A DNA stretch of 64,000 nucleotides from Epiperipatus broadwayi (lineage: Eukaryota; Onychophora; Udeonychophora; Euonychophora; Peripatidae), in the NCBI GenBank assembly GCA_028023455.1, contig JAQFVV010000505.1:62001-126000 (forward strand), read 5' to 3'. The position numbers and the translations under genes are program-made. Shown piece after piece: positions 28,001-43,000 of the stretch (position 1 is the stretch's first letter; each line of letters starts with the position of its first letter). The notes under the pieces were generated by a model, which worked only from the letters and a program-made list of their open reading frames with translations, ran no database searches and was not told the DNA's origin.

Positions 28001-31000
28001 TACAATAATTATCTAAGACATGTATTTAATTACCTAACACATTTATTATTTGACTGTAATTAATATTACTATTTTCAACTCAAAAATAATTTTAATTATT
28101 AAAATTGTTGATTTTATTAATAATGAGGTATAAAAAATTTAATAACACGATGCATAAATGGTATTAATAACATACAATTTAAATTTTGAATTAATGCTCT
28201 ACAAGTTTTTGACTGAATTATTATATGTATACAAAAAACAATAATGCCAATTTAATAGTTGGAGAGTATTTGAATTATAGTTGTCTATAACTGCCATCCG
28301 AAATATGTCTTGTGACATAAAACAGCTTCTTCTTAAACAAAATCAGAAATTTCTGTGCGTAACTTCTATGCCTATAAAGCCATCTTAATTTCTTCTTTTT
28401 ACGTCCTACCTCAATTGCCTAATAAAGAACTCAATAAAAAAATTATAAAACCTCTAAATCTCTTTTATTTACTTTTGAATTTTTTCTATTTTCCATACAA
28501 TTTATCCTAATCCTCTTACAATCCAGAAATTAATGTTCAATATTCTCTTTCGTGTCTCCACATAAATTGCATTTATAAACCAAATCCTTATTCTATTTTT
28601 ACCTTCTTTCCTTGGATTCTAAATCTCTTGCCCATAATACTCAAACTTCTTTTATTATTAGCATACATTATTTCATATGCTACCTAATTTTTATTCTTAT
28701 ATTAGTTTTCCATAATTCTACTTTTTTTTCTAAGCAATTTCCTATATTTAATTTTCTCACCCCTCATATTAAACATTTTCCATTCTCATACAAATACATG
28801 AAAATAAATTGTCTATCTATTAACGTCACTTATTGTAAAATCTTTTTTTGCCCAATTTATATTTGTTGTCTTCTCCACATAATCTAATTAAAAACTATTT
28901 TTTATTAATCCATTTTCAATCATATGGAATAGCCATACAAATATTTTTAATTTATTTAATTTTATTCAATAAAAAAGAAATCTATCCTATATCATCTTGA
29001 ATATTCTACCTAGTTTTTTTTTTTGTATTCTATCTAAAAAAATTTGAGATTCCTGACTAATACAAACATAAAATTTTTAAATGCTCTAGAGGCCTCTATT
29101 GATAAAACTTAAAACTAATATTAAGATAATATTAAATCATCAAAATAGAAAATTCATAAATCAACAATACTAACAATCGATAAAATAGAAAATATATATA
29201 TATCCATATATTAATAATGTAAATATAATACAAATGTAAATGTATAATACAAATATAAATTCATAATAAATTTACATTGATAATTAATTCATATTAAATT
29301 GGATTTCATGATTATCTAACGAAATCTATGTAAAAAAGCATATAAAAATCTTACAAATGTTAATGCTAACTTGCTATTTTTCATCAAGAAAAGAGGATCC
29401 TCTTCTATCAGCTATTAAATTTTATATAAATAAACAAATTCAGATATTACAATTACCAATAATGAAATGAATTAAGTTTTAAATATAAATACTATAACGA
29501 CAATTTGTTTTCTACTTTTAATATCCTATAGAAAAATCACATTATTACTTAAGTGTAAAGAAATTAAAACTTATATTCTTAATTAAATAATTATAATTAA
29601 ATAGGTATGCATATTTGCAACTGAACTAATTTCATTCTTGGAAATTTTTGACATTTAAATTTGTTGGTATAAATAATATCATGACGATAGTAGAAGATAA
29701 TCCTTTTTGTTGGAAAAAAATAATTTTGACAAAACACAAGATTTTTACATGCTTTGTTCTGAAGGTAACATCAAATGGTTTTGAATTTTTACATTTATTT
29801 AAGAACATTAGTTTTAATTTGATTATATGGATTTATATATTTTACTTATTGTTAATATTGCTTATTTATGTAATTTTAAATTTTAGTCATGATATAATAT
29901 GGATATATAAATATTAGTTTTATCAATAGAGAACTCTACAGTATTAAAAAAAAGTATTTCTTGTGAAAAGTATACATAATGACAGAAGGCATTAATACAA
30001 ATGATTTGGTAACAACTATTAATTAAACTGGTTGAAATTAAACAATTTATTATTTGGTAAATGTATTTATTGTAAAATTAGCATGTAAAAAAATTTAAAT
30101 TTTTTTATCTAAAAACTACACACATAATTAAGAAATGGAAATGGGGGGGGGGGGGGCAGTATATACATATCTTCAATTAGATATTTGAAATGTATAATTT
30201 TATTATTTACAAAACTGATATTAAGGAAAAACCATGGTTATAGTATGAGAATAACTAATAGATTTATATATATTAAAATTTAAACAGTTGTAATTTTTTA
30301 TTAAATATTTATCAAAAATAAATTACATAAATGATCATTAATCAGTGAAAGTCTTGCAGATATATTTTATGCTATCATCAATTTACCTACCAAAAGAGTT
30401 TCCAAATTTCTACCAGTTAGTCTTCTATAAGAATTTCTATTATTTTTTCCTCCAAAAACTTACCTATACTATTTTGCTTATGAAAATAACTAACAACTTT
30501 TTTCTTTTTCTAATTTATTTCTATCTATATCCTGTTTGGAATGTCTATAGGCTCCTTTATAATATTTTATTAATAATTAAGCTGTTTTTAAAAAAAATCC
30601 ATATACTAAATAAATAATCTAACTTCAATATGCCTCAGAATAATCTTCTACTTAAAGTTATTATCTTTGTTTGATGATAATTTACTATCAGTTAATCAAG
30701 TTCTTAAACACATATATGCCTCAGAATAATCTCCTACTAAAAGTTATTATCTTTGTTTGATGATAATTTACTATCAGTTAATCAAGTTCTTAAACACATA
30801 GAAGTATTCCATATATCAAATATTGTTACTTCTCTATGACCTGATCAACTACCATTTTTAATTTCTGATTCCCTTCACTATACTCAATTTTCAATGTTAG
30901 TTGCATTTATTTTCATTCCAGAATGTTTACAAATTCTATGAATCCTACTCTATTTTACTAAGCATATATTCAATACCAGAAAAACTAGCCATATTACTAA

Positions 31001-34000
31001 CAAATGTGGATTAAATTCTTGACTGACAATTAGATTTTGGCGTCGGGATAACTATTTCCTTCGTATCATATTTGAATGAATGATTTAAGATTCTAAATAA
31101 ATTACAAGTGAATAAAAATACCATTTGTATTTTCAGAATTCATAAAACAAAGTAGACAAACAAACAAACAAACAAAAAGTAAAATATCAACATATTTAAT
31201 ACAATCAATTTAAGGTCACATGATCACCAGTACGTATAGAGAGTTTTGCCTGTTTTTACAATCAATTTATTTGACAAGAAAAGTATCTATAAATAGCTAT
31301 ATCAGAGATTTTACAAACTTACTGTTAGTTTTTAAAATTATTCAATAAGAGATAATTATTTAGGAAAAAAATTACTAGACTTCAAAATTTTCAAATTATT
31401 TTCCCAATATTATAATGAATTTATCTTATTTATCTAGAAAGTTTATTTCCAATAAAAATCACAACAGTAATGAACACCTTTTAATCTTTATAAAGACATG
31501 TACATAGCAACAAGCAAATTTAACAAAATATTACTAAAGTAATTTAAGATATAAAATTACATATACAAAATATAAAAAAAATATGATTAGCATTGCTATT
31601 CAGAAAATGAATTATTGTAATAAATGAAAAAATTTAAAAAACAAATCATTAAGAGAACATACACACAATATTAAAAACAAAATAAGCATCACATAACCCT
31701 GCTTACATTATACATTTCAGGAATAAATTTATATTTATAGTATTCTAGATCTGCCACTTATAATGTAGTACGAATATGCAGCCAATAGATGTTAGATGGT
31801 AGTATTTATCAAATCTCTAGCCACCAAGGTCCTATCCATAACTTTGGATTATCTTCTGAATTACGATCTTCATCAGTGAGGAATTTCTAATCTGGATCTA
31901 ATGTATCTGGATTTTTGGATCTAGTGTGCTTAACATTCAGCAACTATCGTTTACTATTTTTTTGTAAAATCAATTTACCAGATTTAATTTCAAAAACGTC
32001 TTCCTGTTTTGAATCTACACCCATTTTCTTGCATAATTAATATAGATCTGATTATAGTTCAATATCTAATTATTTTACTGTTCTCCATTTTTACTAACTG
32101 TGGTTAACTCTATGACCAGGATTGGTATAAAACAATATGTGACCTCAACTTCAATGACAAATATATACTATGTAACGGTCAGATTCGTCTATCTCGCTAA
32201 CACACTGCAGAATTCAAACCTGAAAATGAACACTCTAGGAGGGGTTGCCTTCTAGATATCTTTAGGTCCGAATCTAAAGTCTAAATTCCACAACGCCACC
32301 TACGTGATAACGCATCTGATGCTACTAATAATATTTTCCTTTACCGGTGCCTGGTGGTCAGGGAGAAACAAAGAGACTCTATACTACGAGATAAGTTGGG
32401 TTGCTAATTAACGTCTATGGATGGTACAAAAGAAATGTATAAAATAGATATATAGACCGAGACAGTGATAGGGATGAACAAAATAAAAGATCAAAATTAG
32501 TTTTATAAGATTTAAAAGATTTATTCACATAGCAAGAAATATATATAACGCCCACTGCCTGCTTATATGAGACAGGGACGCTTACTAAAATGGCTGTTAA
32601 CACACACATTCTATAAAAGTTACATTAAAAGGTTGTTAAGTACATAGTCTATATCTCAGGCTAATATAGTATTACGATAATGTGCTTAAAAGAGATGGGA
32701 AGACGTGCGAGGCGCTTTGAGTAAATTATAAAAAGTTTAATAAAATATTTGCAGATTAAGGTTTAATATAAGATTTCTTGATTTCGAGAATAGCGTGGAC
32801 CAAAGCTTATTAAGCGATAAAATGAGGATGTGATCAAGGCATTTATTTTATAATTACAATTAAGTTATATTGGGAGGTCGGTATTGCCAATAAGGAATTT
32901 ATTATACGATGGAGGGTGTGATACGTTTAAATCACGGATGCTTTGTAAAATATAAATAAGTAAAATTATAGTTAAATGTGAAACAACTACGTCTCGCCAT
33001 TGATCCGTAGGAAGGTGTTGTCACGGACAGCCGAAGTCTGGACTCATCCAAAACTTAGCAACTGGGTGACGGCTGCGTCTAATTCCCAGGTGTGACATTC
33101 AAGTACTCACTCTGCCTGGGAACCACAGAAAGTGAAAGGGGAGCATTCTTGGCCATTTAAAGCCCTTGAAGAGAAACAAAGCGGTCTCGACAACCAATTC
33201 ACTTACTAGCAATACCCAACTAACATATATAAAACATACAAAATGGATTTACTTAGATTGAGAAAATGCCTAATCAATTCCCCAAAATTATTTAAAGAGA
33301 GTCCGCCCATTCTCGACCTCAATTACGAACTTTGAAATTAAAGCAAACTATATTTTAAAATAGGAAAATGCATGCTTGCGGGTTTGAAAAGAAAGCATAG
33401 ATTTATTTACGCAATCATGCATTTGTGACACATTTGATCATTGACCTCGCACATACTCTCATATTAGGTTAAAATCGATAAAATGTGTATTTTAAACTAT
33501 AAAATTATTATAAATATTGACTAAGATTAGAATAGCCCTCGAACGAGTGATTCACGAGATAATAAAAATGGGAACTACTTACAATTTTTAAAATGCCTTA
33601 ATATCAGCGTCTGGCTTTCAACAAAGGGAATAATTCACTCGGTCAAAGACTACTCTGGCACACTATCATAATAAAATAAAAGAAAGATTAATAAATATAA
33701 AATATTAACCCAAGGATAGAGAGCAAAATTACTGATTACATTAGAAAATTTAAAGGAAAACACTGGTAAAATAAAATAAAAGGGAAAACAGTTTAAATAG
33801 CTTATTAATTATAAGAGAGAATCACAAGAGCTCTTGAGTTAATTTTGGGGTTACCTCTGGAGAAGCATTTGCAGGTAGTTTCAGATAGATTGATTATTGG
33901 CAGGTTTTATACGATTCAGCAGCAAACTCTGGTATTGTTCATATTTCGGCAGCAGCAGCAGTTTCAGGGTTTCCTATGTGACAGCATTAGATGGTATAGA

Positions 34001-37000
34001 GCAACGGCCGGCCATTTCCGAGGGGAAAATAGCCTTCTTGCCGGCTCTACTCCGTCATTTTAAAATAACAATTTTAAAGGTTGGATGATTCATAGATATT
34101 TCAAGTGATACTGTAGAAAATGGTAAAATTTATTTGAAGGCGAAACTCGGCTTCAAATACTTAAATTTGCAGGCATGTAGCTAGAAAATCTCAGAACAAA
34201 TATATATTAGAAATCTTGCTAGAATAGAATAATACTAGATTACCAGGAATCTTGCTAGAATAATGCTAGAATGAAGAACAAAAAAAAACCCTCCTATATA
34301 TAGTGAAATTACACAATAAAACTGCCCTGGAGCGTTACAAAAATATTTCAAAATTTGCCCACTTATCAGCTGTAATCAAAACCATCCGAATGTCTAAAGG
34401 AATTCAACAAAATTTTAATTAATTTCTATTGTTAAGTTCCCTGTCGACATTCGGATTACAACTTTGATTTAATTAAAACAAACTTTTGATTATTGAAAGA
34501 AACGACCTTAAGTGGACATCTGCTGTATTTTTAGATAAGCTACTATAACATTAAATAATTTAAACTATGGTTCCTACCAGCCCTCATTTATTTTAAACAG
34601 AAAATATATGGCATGATTTTTAAATCTAAAAGAAAATTATTTTACTTTTAATTTTCAATATTTGAATCTATTTACGAAACGAATATAAATTTTATTTTAA
34701 ATCAAAAACAAATATTACGACTGTAATATATTTTGTAAACAGATTCAAACAAAATAATTTTAAATAACAATTTATAATTTTAACATAAGTTTTAAAATAA
34801 ATATCACAGTGTGTGCGCAATTATGACCTATATAACCTACTTTTTAAATAAATCTCTTTTGTGTGTAATACACTTAATTTAAAGTATTTTATTTATTGGG
34901 CATGAGTATACAAGTATATATAGCACGAGCGTTGTACTCGTGATTTAAAATTTGGCGGGATTTTCGGTATATAAGCGCATTTCAGACAAACTACGATACA
35001 CTGGGGTTTAAACTAAGGTATGAGGATAGGAAAGAGGTGAGAAAAGGTGAAACGAAGACTGTTTCAATACATTCCAGTTCTACCTCTTGATGAGAGAACT
35101 GGAATAAGGAAATAGGTCCATATTTTCTAAGTTTTTCAAATTTCTCAAGTTCTCTTTAAAATTGAATAGTTAGCACGTTATTGCAGGAAATCAAGTAAAT
35201 GATGAGTAAAACCAAAATATAATATTCCCTACTGCCATAGCTCTCAGCATATGGGGTCTTATAAACATTCAAAATTTCATTATACAATCAGAATAAAAAA
35301 TATCTTCCACACATTAAAAATTATCGTTCAACCTATTCATTTTTTAAAAACTTTAATCATTGCTCTTGTATTTCAAACATATGAGGATAGTCATAACTAA
35401 AAAAATATGTAATTTAATCCTAATTTGCATTTCAATAGAATCAATGTCTTGAATTACACCAAGTCATTTCATAAAGTTTCACAGACAAATATCACTTTCT
35501 GTATTTATTTAAAGTGTAATATATGAATATTCTCTTGACAAAGGTTATATATAAACAAGTACTTTGAATATAACAATTTTTAAATAAATACATAAATGAT
35601 TATTAATCACTTTTTATAAGGTCAGAAACTGTTGTATTACTTGGATGGATATATATGATCTTTAATTTTAATAAAAAAGTAAAAATCAAATATATTTTTT
35701 AGTAAACAAATCATTAAACAAAGATACTCCTATGCCATTTTCGCAATATTTTATTCAATTTCCTACAGTTTTGACTGTCTAAAAAGACCGCTAGACAGTC
35801 AAAATTAAAACATTGTAAAGAGTGCATAAAAGGAATGTCATTTTTTAAAAAGATTTACTAGATATAAACAATGCAAAACGGATAAGAATTGAATATCTCA
35901 GAAACATATCTTCAATTATTTATATTATATATACAACCTCTTTTTTATATTATTTAACAATTTAATTTTTCCCGTCCTTGTACAAGATCGTACATATTTA
36001 AAAAATTAACTATTGATCTTAATCATTCAACATATGGTTGTAGACATAAAAAATTGTATAATACTATAACAACATTGAAAAAACTATTTTATCTTTAATA
36101 CATAAAATATATAACAGTCATCAAATAATCTGCTGAGCAAAAGCCTTTTCAATACTCTACAGCCACTGAAAAAGACATTGCACAGAAAGCTTGCCACCTA
36201 TTAACTAGATATGGCACAATAATTGAATGACTAGACAGTACGTCAGTACTGTTATCTGAAAGAAATATCCTACATCTGCTTGAAACTAAAAAAAAATTCT
36301 CTGTTTCATCTAGCTTGGATCCAAATCCCAAATGAGAGATGGCAAGCAGATATACATCATTTCACCATGAGTTACGGATTTAATAAGTAAATGGCGATGG
36401 ATTGACTTTCAGTCAAAAAGTTAATCTCATTATCATTTTATGCTTGAATGTTATTTGATCATCCAAGTAGGTGACTATACAATTTTGGGCATATATAAAC
36501 GCAGGACTATTTTTAGCAGTGACTGCTCTCTAACAATTAAAAAATTCATCAATAGATGCAAGAAGGTTTGTGCACAAAATCCCTATTTAGTGCCTACTCA
36601 TCCAATATCTCCAGACTAGTTTCTAGCTTGTGGCTTTCATGAATGAGGAGCCTTGGATCTGAAAGCACTGCATCTAGATCTTAGGACCTAATGCAATCCT
36701 CCAGCAGCTACCTTTTATCTCTACTTAACTGCAAAACTTAGAGTCTACGATTAAAAACATAATACTTTCAATCCAAGATTATTAGCTTATATAGTCATAT
36801 AGGTCAGAACTCAGTTCAGTATCCATACATTTTGATGTCTTTGGTTCTTTAATAACAATAATCACCACTAACCTATTACGCAGAATTGGTAGTAAATGAC
36901 TAAATATCATATGATCATCATTTCTTATGCTTGCTCAAGCTGTTAAAACAGGAAACTCTCCATACAGTAGTAGAAATGGTGATCATGTGATTTTTAGTGG

Positions 37001-40000
37001 ATTACTACCAATCCTGCCTAATAGGATAGTTGTAGTTATAGTTATTAAAGAAGCCAAAGACACCAAAATGTATGGGTACTGAAATGAGTTCAGATCTATA
37101 TGACTATATAAGCTAATGAGCTTGGTTTGAAAATATTATGTTTTCAATTAAAAACTCATAGTTTTATAGTTAAGTAGAGATAAAAGATGGCTGCTGGATG
37201 GTTGCATTAGATCCTAAGATCTAGGTGCAGTGCTCTCAGATCCAAGGTTCCTCACTGATGAAAGCCACAAGCTAGAAACTAGTCTAGGGATATTGGATGA
37301 ATAGGCACTAAATAGAGATTTTATGCACAAACCTTCTTGCATCCATTGATTACTCTGGCTTGCACTGAGTGGCCTACTGTATGGAGAATTTTGCCTGTTT
37401 TAACAGCTTGAGCAAGCACAAGAAATAATGATCATGGAATGTTTAATGCTTTAGAAAATTCATATAAATAATTAAAACAGAACATTTTGCATTAGCAAAC
37501 CCTGCAATCATCAAACTTAATCAAAGCTTCTGGTCAACAGATGGCATTACTTCCATGTATTGTTAATCCTTAGATTTTGAAACATAATCACTAATCCATA
37601 ATTTATTGATATTGCAGTATTTTTTTTTGAAAATAAATGAAATAAAATTTGATTTCTTTTATATAAAAGTATGATGTAATAATTTGAGATTAAAACATCC
37701 GACCAACATGATAAAATACTATTGTTATTTATCTATTTAGAAATTTTATTGGTGAGAAATAACTCTGAACCAAATAAACTATTTATTCTGTTTTCAATTC
37801 CAATCATGACATCCAATTTCATATCCCAAATATGTGACCAACCATATCATTGGACATTGTTTAGTAATCAATGCAGATTCACAATTGTTTACAAGTCTTT
37901 ACACATCAACATTTGTGATTGGGTGCAGTGGTATACAATGCAACACACATATACAAGTTTACTTTACAAAGATGTGCATTTAGTATAAGCACTTATGTAT
38001 AGTCATTCACCAATATACACAAATAATTGTTAATTTTTCATTAGATTAAAATTTATTATAGTGTAATTTTTTAAACTTTAGATATAATTTAAATTTAATA
38101 AAGTTCTAACATTAAAACAGGCAAAACTCTCCATACAGTAATGTTACCAGTACAAGCCAGAGTAACCAATGGATGCCAGAAGGCTTGTGCATAAAATCCC
38201 TATCTAGTGCATACTTGGATGAATAGGCACTAGATAGGGGTTTTATGACAAGCCTTCTAGCATCCATTGATTACTCTGTAAGCACTGGTGGCACTACTGT
38301 ATGGGGAGTTTTGCCTGTTTTAATAACAGTTATGAAGAAGCATAAGAAATGGTGATCATGTGATGTTTAGTGGTTTAAAGTTCTAACATATCTATATAAT
38401 TCTCTTTATGTAGGTGCATAATTATCTTTATTCTTTAATCAGTCATCTCTTTTTGCTTTCATGTCCCGTGATTTTGCATATTTAAAAATTGATCTAATAT
38501 ATTTATTATATTGTTTAAACACACAGATGTAAGACATTTGAAAAAAAAATATGCTAATAACCATTAAGATAATATTAAGTCTGAATTATTATATTTTGTT
38601 TGACCTTAAATTAGTACTTTGAAAGTTAAAAAAGTTCAAATAAATGATTGGTAATTATTTAAATGTTTTGTGTAAACAAATGTAAATAAAAGCTTCCATA
38701 GAATATACGTATATAAAATAAATTTATATAATATATAGCAATACATATAAAATAAAAATATATTGTACTTTGGGAGTTAGAGGTAGTTCAGTCTCACACA
38801 CACACAAAAAAAAAACTTAGTAGGATCAAAATACACTTTTGTAATGTTTAGAGTATATTTTAATGTTTACAAATTTAAGTTTAAAATGTGTGACTTAATT
38901 TTAATTTCAAATGTGTGTGTGTGTGAGAGAGAGAGAGATGCTCAAAACTATTCTTTGAAATAACTTGTTATTAATAATTGATCCATCCTTCAGTCACAGT
39001 CTTTGACAACATGTGCAATAAAGTATGGTCATCTTTTATGATTTTCTATATTTTTTTACATATATTATTACATACATGCCCATCTATATATATATCTCTA
39101 TAAAAAAAAAGAAGCATCTCATGGTATGGATTCAGTGTCTCATCTGTTATGCCTATGTTTTGGAATCTGAATCAAGCTGATTAAAATTCAAAAGTTTTAT
39201 TCCGGGCAGTTGGCCCATAGACAATTCAGTTAATCATCAAACTTTTGTCAGTAAATGAATATTTAGCTATTCTTAGCTAAAAGTAAAACCAAAACGGAAA
39301 ATCATTTAAATGCTTACATTTGGGTGATATACAAGTCTAGTTAACACAGCCTTCTTCAACGATTCTATACGAAGAGATGTTAGAAAATCTTTTGTATTAC
39401 AATTGGTTATATATAAAAAAGTTTGTTTTATATTTTTATCATTTGAGTATGGGAAAAAGGTAAAACAGCCTTAAATACTTCACTGCTGGATAAACTTATA
39501 AGCTTCTTTCCACAAAAGATGGTGATAAAGAAGATAACATTCCTCAAACTCATTGCTTTCAATAATTTCAATAATAGTCATTCATTAGACTAAAGATTAT
39601 CCACTACAAAAATATTATTCATTAATTCCTTTCAAATTTATAAAAGTTTTTATAAGTTTCTTTTTTTTTCGTCATACATCTAAAATAACTGTCATTTAAA
39701 AATTGGATATATAAAAAAAAATTAAACGCTTTGAAGTTTTTAGATAAACTTCTAAATTGTCAAGTTAGATTTGAACTTCCAAGTCATTTCCACAGCAGAC
39801 ACATACAATAACAACTAGATGGGTTTTTTTCCCCATATATATTTTACAAAATATGCAGAGACTCACAGTTATAAGTGATCGAAGCATACTCATCAATTTA
39901 TGAAGGGAAAATCTTAATGTTCAGTCAGTATGTTTCACATATAGCTCATCATTTAGCACAATAATATAAAATAATTGTCTTTATCTTTCATAAAACAGTA

Positions 40001-43000
40001 TTAAATGTATTTACTTAAATATGTCAATTGAGATAGTGTGGAGGAAAATCCTTCACACTTTAAAAATACAATTAAACAATTCAAAACAAAACAACACTCT
40101 CCATATAGTAGTGCCATCTTGTGCTAACAAGAGCAATCAATGGATGCCAGAAGGCTTGTGCATAAAATCCCTATCTAGTGCCTACTCATCCAATATCCCC
40201 AGACTAGTTTCTGGCTTGTGGCCTTCATCAGTGAGGAGCCTTGGATCTGAGAGCACTGCACCTAGATCTTAGGATCTAATGCAACCCTCCAGCACCCACC
40301 TTTTAACTCTATTTAACTACAAAACTATGAGAATGAAATTGAAAACACTATTAATATTTTCAATCCAAGCTCAATAGCTTATATAGTCATATGGGTCTGA
40401 ACTCAATTCAGTACCCATATATTTTGGTGTCTTTGGCTCTTTAACAACCATAGCCACCACTATCCTATTAGGCAGGATTGGTGTTAAACCACTAAACATC
40501 ACATGATCACTATCTCATACTAGCACAATAATTGTTATTAAACAATTCAAAACAAAACAACACTCTCCATATAGTAGTGCCATCTTGTGCTAACAAGAGC
40601 AATCAATGGATGCCAGAAGGCTTGTGCATAAAATCCCTATCTAGTGCCTACTCATCCAATATCCCCAGACTAGTTTCTGGCTTGTGGCCTTCATCAGTGA
40701 GGAGCCTTGGATCTGAGAGCACTGCACCTAGATCTTAGGATCTAATGCAACCCTCCAGCACCCACCTTTTAACTCTATTTAACTACAAAACTATGAGAAT
40801 GAAATTGAAAACACTATTAATATTTTCAATCCAAGCTCAATAGCTTATATAGTCATATGGGTCTGAACTCAATTCAGTACCCATACATTTTGGTGTCTTT
40901 GGCTCTTTAACAACCATAGCCACCACTATCCTATTAGGCAGGATTGGTGTTAAACCACTAAACATCACATGATCACTATCTCATACTAGCACAATAATTA
41001 GATCCTAAGATCTAGGTGCAGTGCTCTCAGATCCAAGGCTCCTCACTGATGAAGGCCACAAGCCAGAAACTAGTCTGGGGATATTGGATGAGTAGGCACT
41101 AGATAGGGATTTTATGCACAAGCCTTCTGGCATCCATTGATTGCTCTTGTTAGCACAAGATGGCACTACTATATGGAGAGTGTTGTTTTGTTTTGAATTG
41201 TTTAATAACAATTATTGTGCTAGTATGAGATAGTGATCATGTGATGTTTAGTGGTTTAAAAATACAATGCAGTACTTTTCATGAAGTTAGTACTAAATGA
41301 AATATCAATCCTATATTAAAAAAGCAGGTAAGTGTTTTGAACTTTAGAAGAAGAGACTAGATTAACAAATACCTGTGTAATATGAGGGTTTGAATTATTT
41401 TTGTAAATATTACTTTTAAAATATACTTAATATTAAATTTTTTAGTACAAAAATCTATATTTATTACATATTGATTTACAACTGGAAAATGTCTGCATTT
41501 ACAACTTTTACATCAACCACTTCAGATAATTATTAATTCAAAGATTATTACTAATCATGTATTAAAGAACAGATTGTCTCTAGCTCAGATGTAAACTTTA
41601 AACCTAAATTAAACATTAATTTTTTAATTAAACTTTTTCTATTTGAATTAAAGATGAATGTTTTTTAGTAAATTCTATTTTAAATGCACATGTACTATCT
41701 TTCTTAGATATATTTGAAACTTACATTTTAATATATCAATGAAGACATTTGGAAGATAAAATAAAAATGAACCCTCCCCCCTCCGTATCCAGAAAACTGA
41801 CATAGTTCTTTAGCAATGACAAAATGGCTCAAAAACTAATACCTCCAGCCTCTCCCTGTCAAAAATTATAAATATGTATATGCATTTAAGTAATTACAAG
41901 TCATTTTAAAATTCAAATTAACTGTTATGTTATTAAAACTCAAAGTAATCTAAATTTAAGCTATAAAGAGAATGAAACAATTTCTTATTTTAACTACCTT
42001 GGAAAAAGTTATGCACACCTACCCATAATCAAACATACTAAAAATATCCACATTAATGCTAACCACTAAACATCACATGGATCACCATTCTTTATGCTTA
42101 CACAAGCTGTTTGCACACAGGCAAAACTCTCCATACTAGAGACTAGTCTGGAGATATTGGATGACTCGGCACTAGATAGAGATTTTGTGCAAAAACCTTC
42201 CTGCATTTACTGATTACTCTGGCTTGCAATGAGAGGCGCTAGTGTATGGAGAGTTTTACCTGTATTAATGCTAACTAGAGAAGTAGAGTTTTGCGTAAAC
42301 ATGTGTGTCTGTTTATAATCAAGAAGAAATGGCTGCAGTGCCATTTTCAATTATAGGTTGATAAACATAGAATATGGCATACTGGGAAATTTTCTGGATT
42401 GGGTATTGTCACATAATTTGCATAGTTCTCCAATTAGTATTAACAAGAATGTTTTCTATACATATTTAACAGTCGAGGTAGGAATGCTACAAGATAATTT
42501 TCAAACTCTATCTTTATAGTTTAAATTTAGACGAATTTAAATGGATTTTAATAACAATCTCAGTTAACTTAAATTTCATACTTGTTTGGAATTGTTGAAA
42601 TTTATATATAATCTCATACAAATAGAGAAAAGTGATATCACCTTCTTTCGCTGTTTCCAAGCAATTATTCAAAGTCATGGGATATTCACTGCAGTGGATA
42701 CTACAATAAGTTTATACATCGCATTTCTTCATTTTTTAATTTTTTTTAAATGGTATATTATATTCTATTTTGATCATGTTAATTCAATATCAAAAAGCAT
42801 GAAGTAAAAGGAAATACATTTCTATATATTTGCTGCTACCTAAGAGATCTTTAATAAAATAAAATAAAAATTATAACATTTTAAAAAAATATGTATTATT
42901 ATATACTACAAACAATAAATGACGAGAGTAAATTACCTAATCATATTTATGGTTCACAGATTTTTTATTTCTATAAGTCATAACATGTTAACAAAAAGTA

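Larger units (their letters stand above)
40073..41254 (+). mobile_element. Composite family A insertion: 466-bp tandem dimer plus inverted arm
   Basis: A single insertion bounded by perfect 14-bp direct repeats TTTAAAAATACAAT (40059-40072, 41255-41268). Read on the minus strand it has two direct monomers with a 466-bp period; landmarks at 40081 recur at 40547, and the two are virtually identical. An inverted third partial unit runs on plus from about 41000. Each unit carries an intact ribozyme core. The three near-identical 68-residue ORFs here (ending 40272, 40738 and starting 41005) come from the repeat and are not genes. The high identity says the insertion is young. Confidence 0.9.

Noticed and set aside
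31850-31930. CTTCATCAGTGAGGAATTTC as a ninth ribozyme
   Set aside because: On minus CTGATGA is present, but GAAGATAATC replaces GAAAC..GTC and stem I does not pair; only a decayed remnant.
33845-34088. Two overlapping plus-strand ORFs (72 and 63 codons)
   Set aside because: Overlapping frames over a CAG-rich stretch inside the LTR-like block, no domain, no support for translation.
39299-39420. Possible extra rhophilin exon between exons b and c
   Set aside because: Exon b (ending MRK) and exon c (starting VISTPSR) join in phase with the family spacing, leaving no missing residues; this segment has no BRO1-like translation.
40021-41211. Three near-identical ORFs of 68-83 codons
   Set aside because: They are one frame of the family A element read in tandem and inverted copies. 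The frame crosses the ribozyme and palindrome arms, is not conserved in other copies, and has no protein motif.
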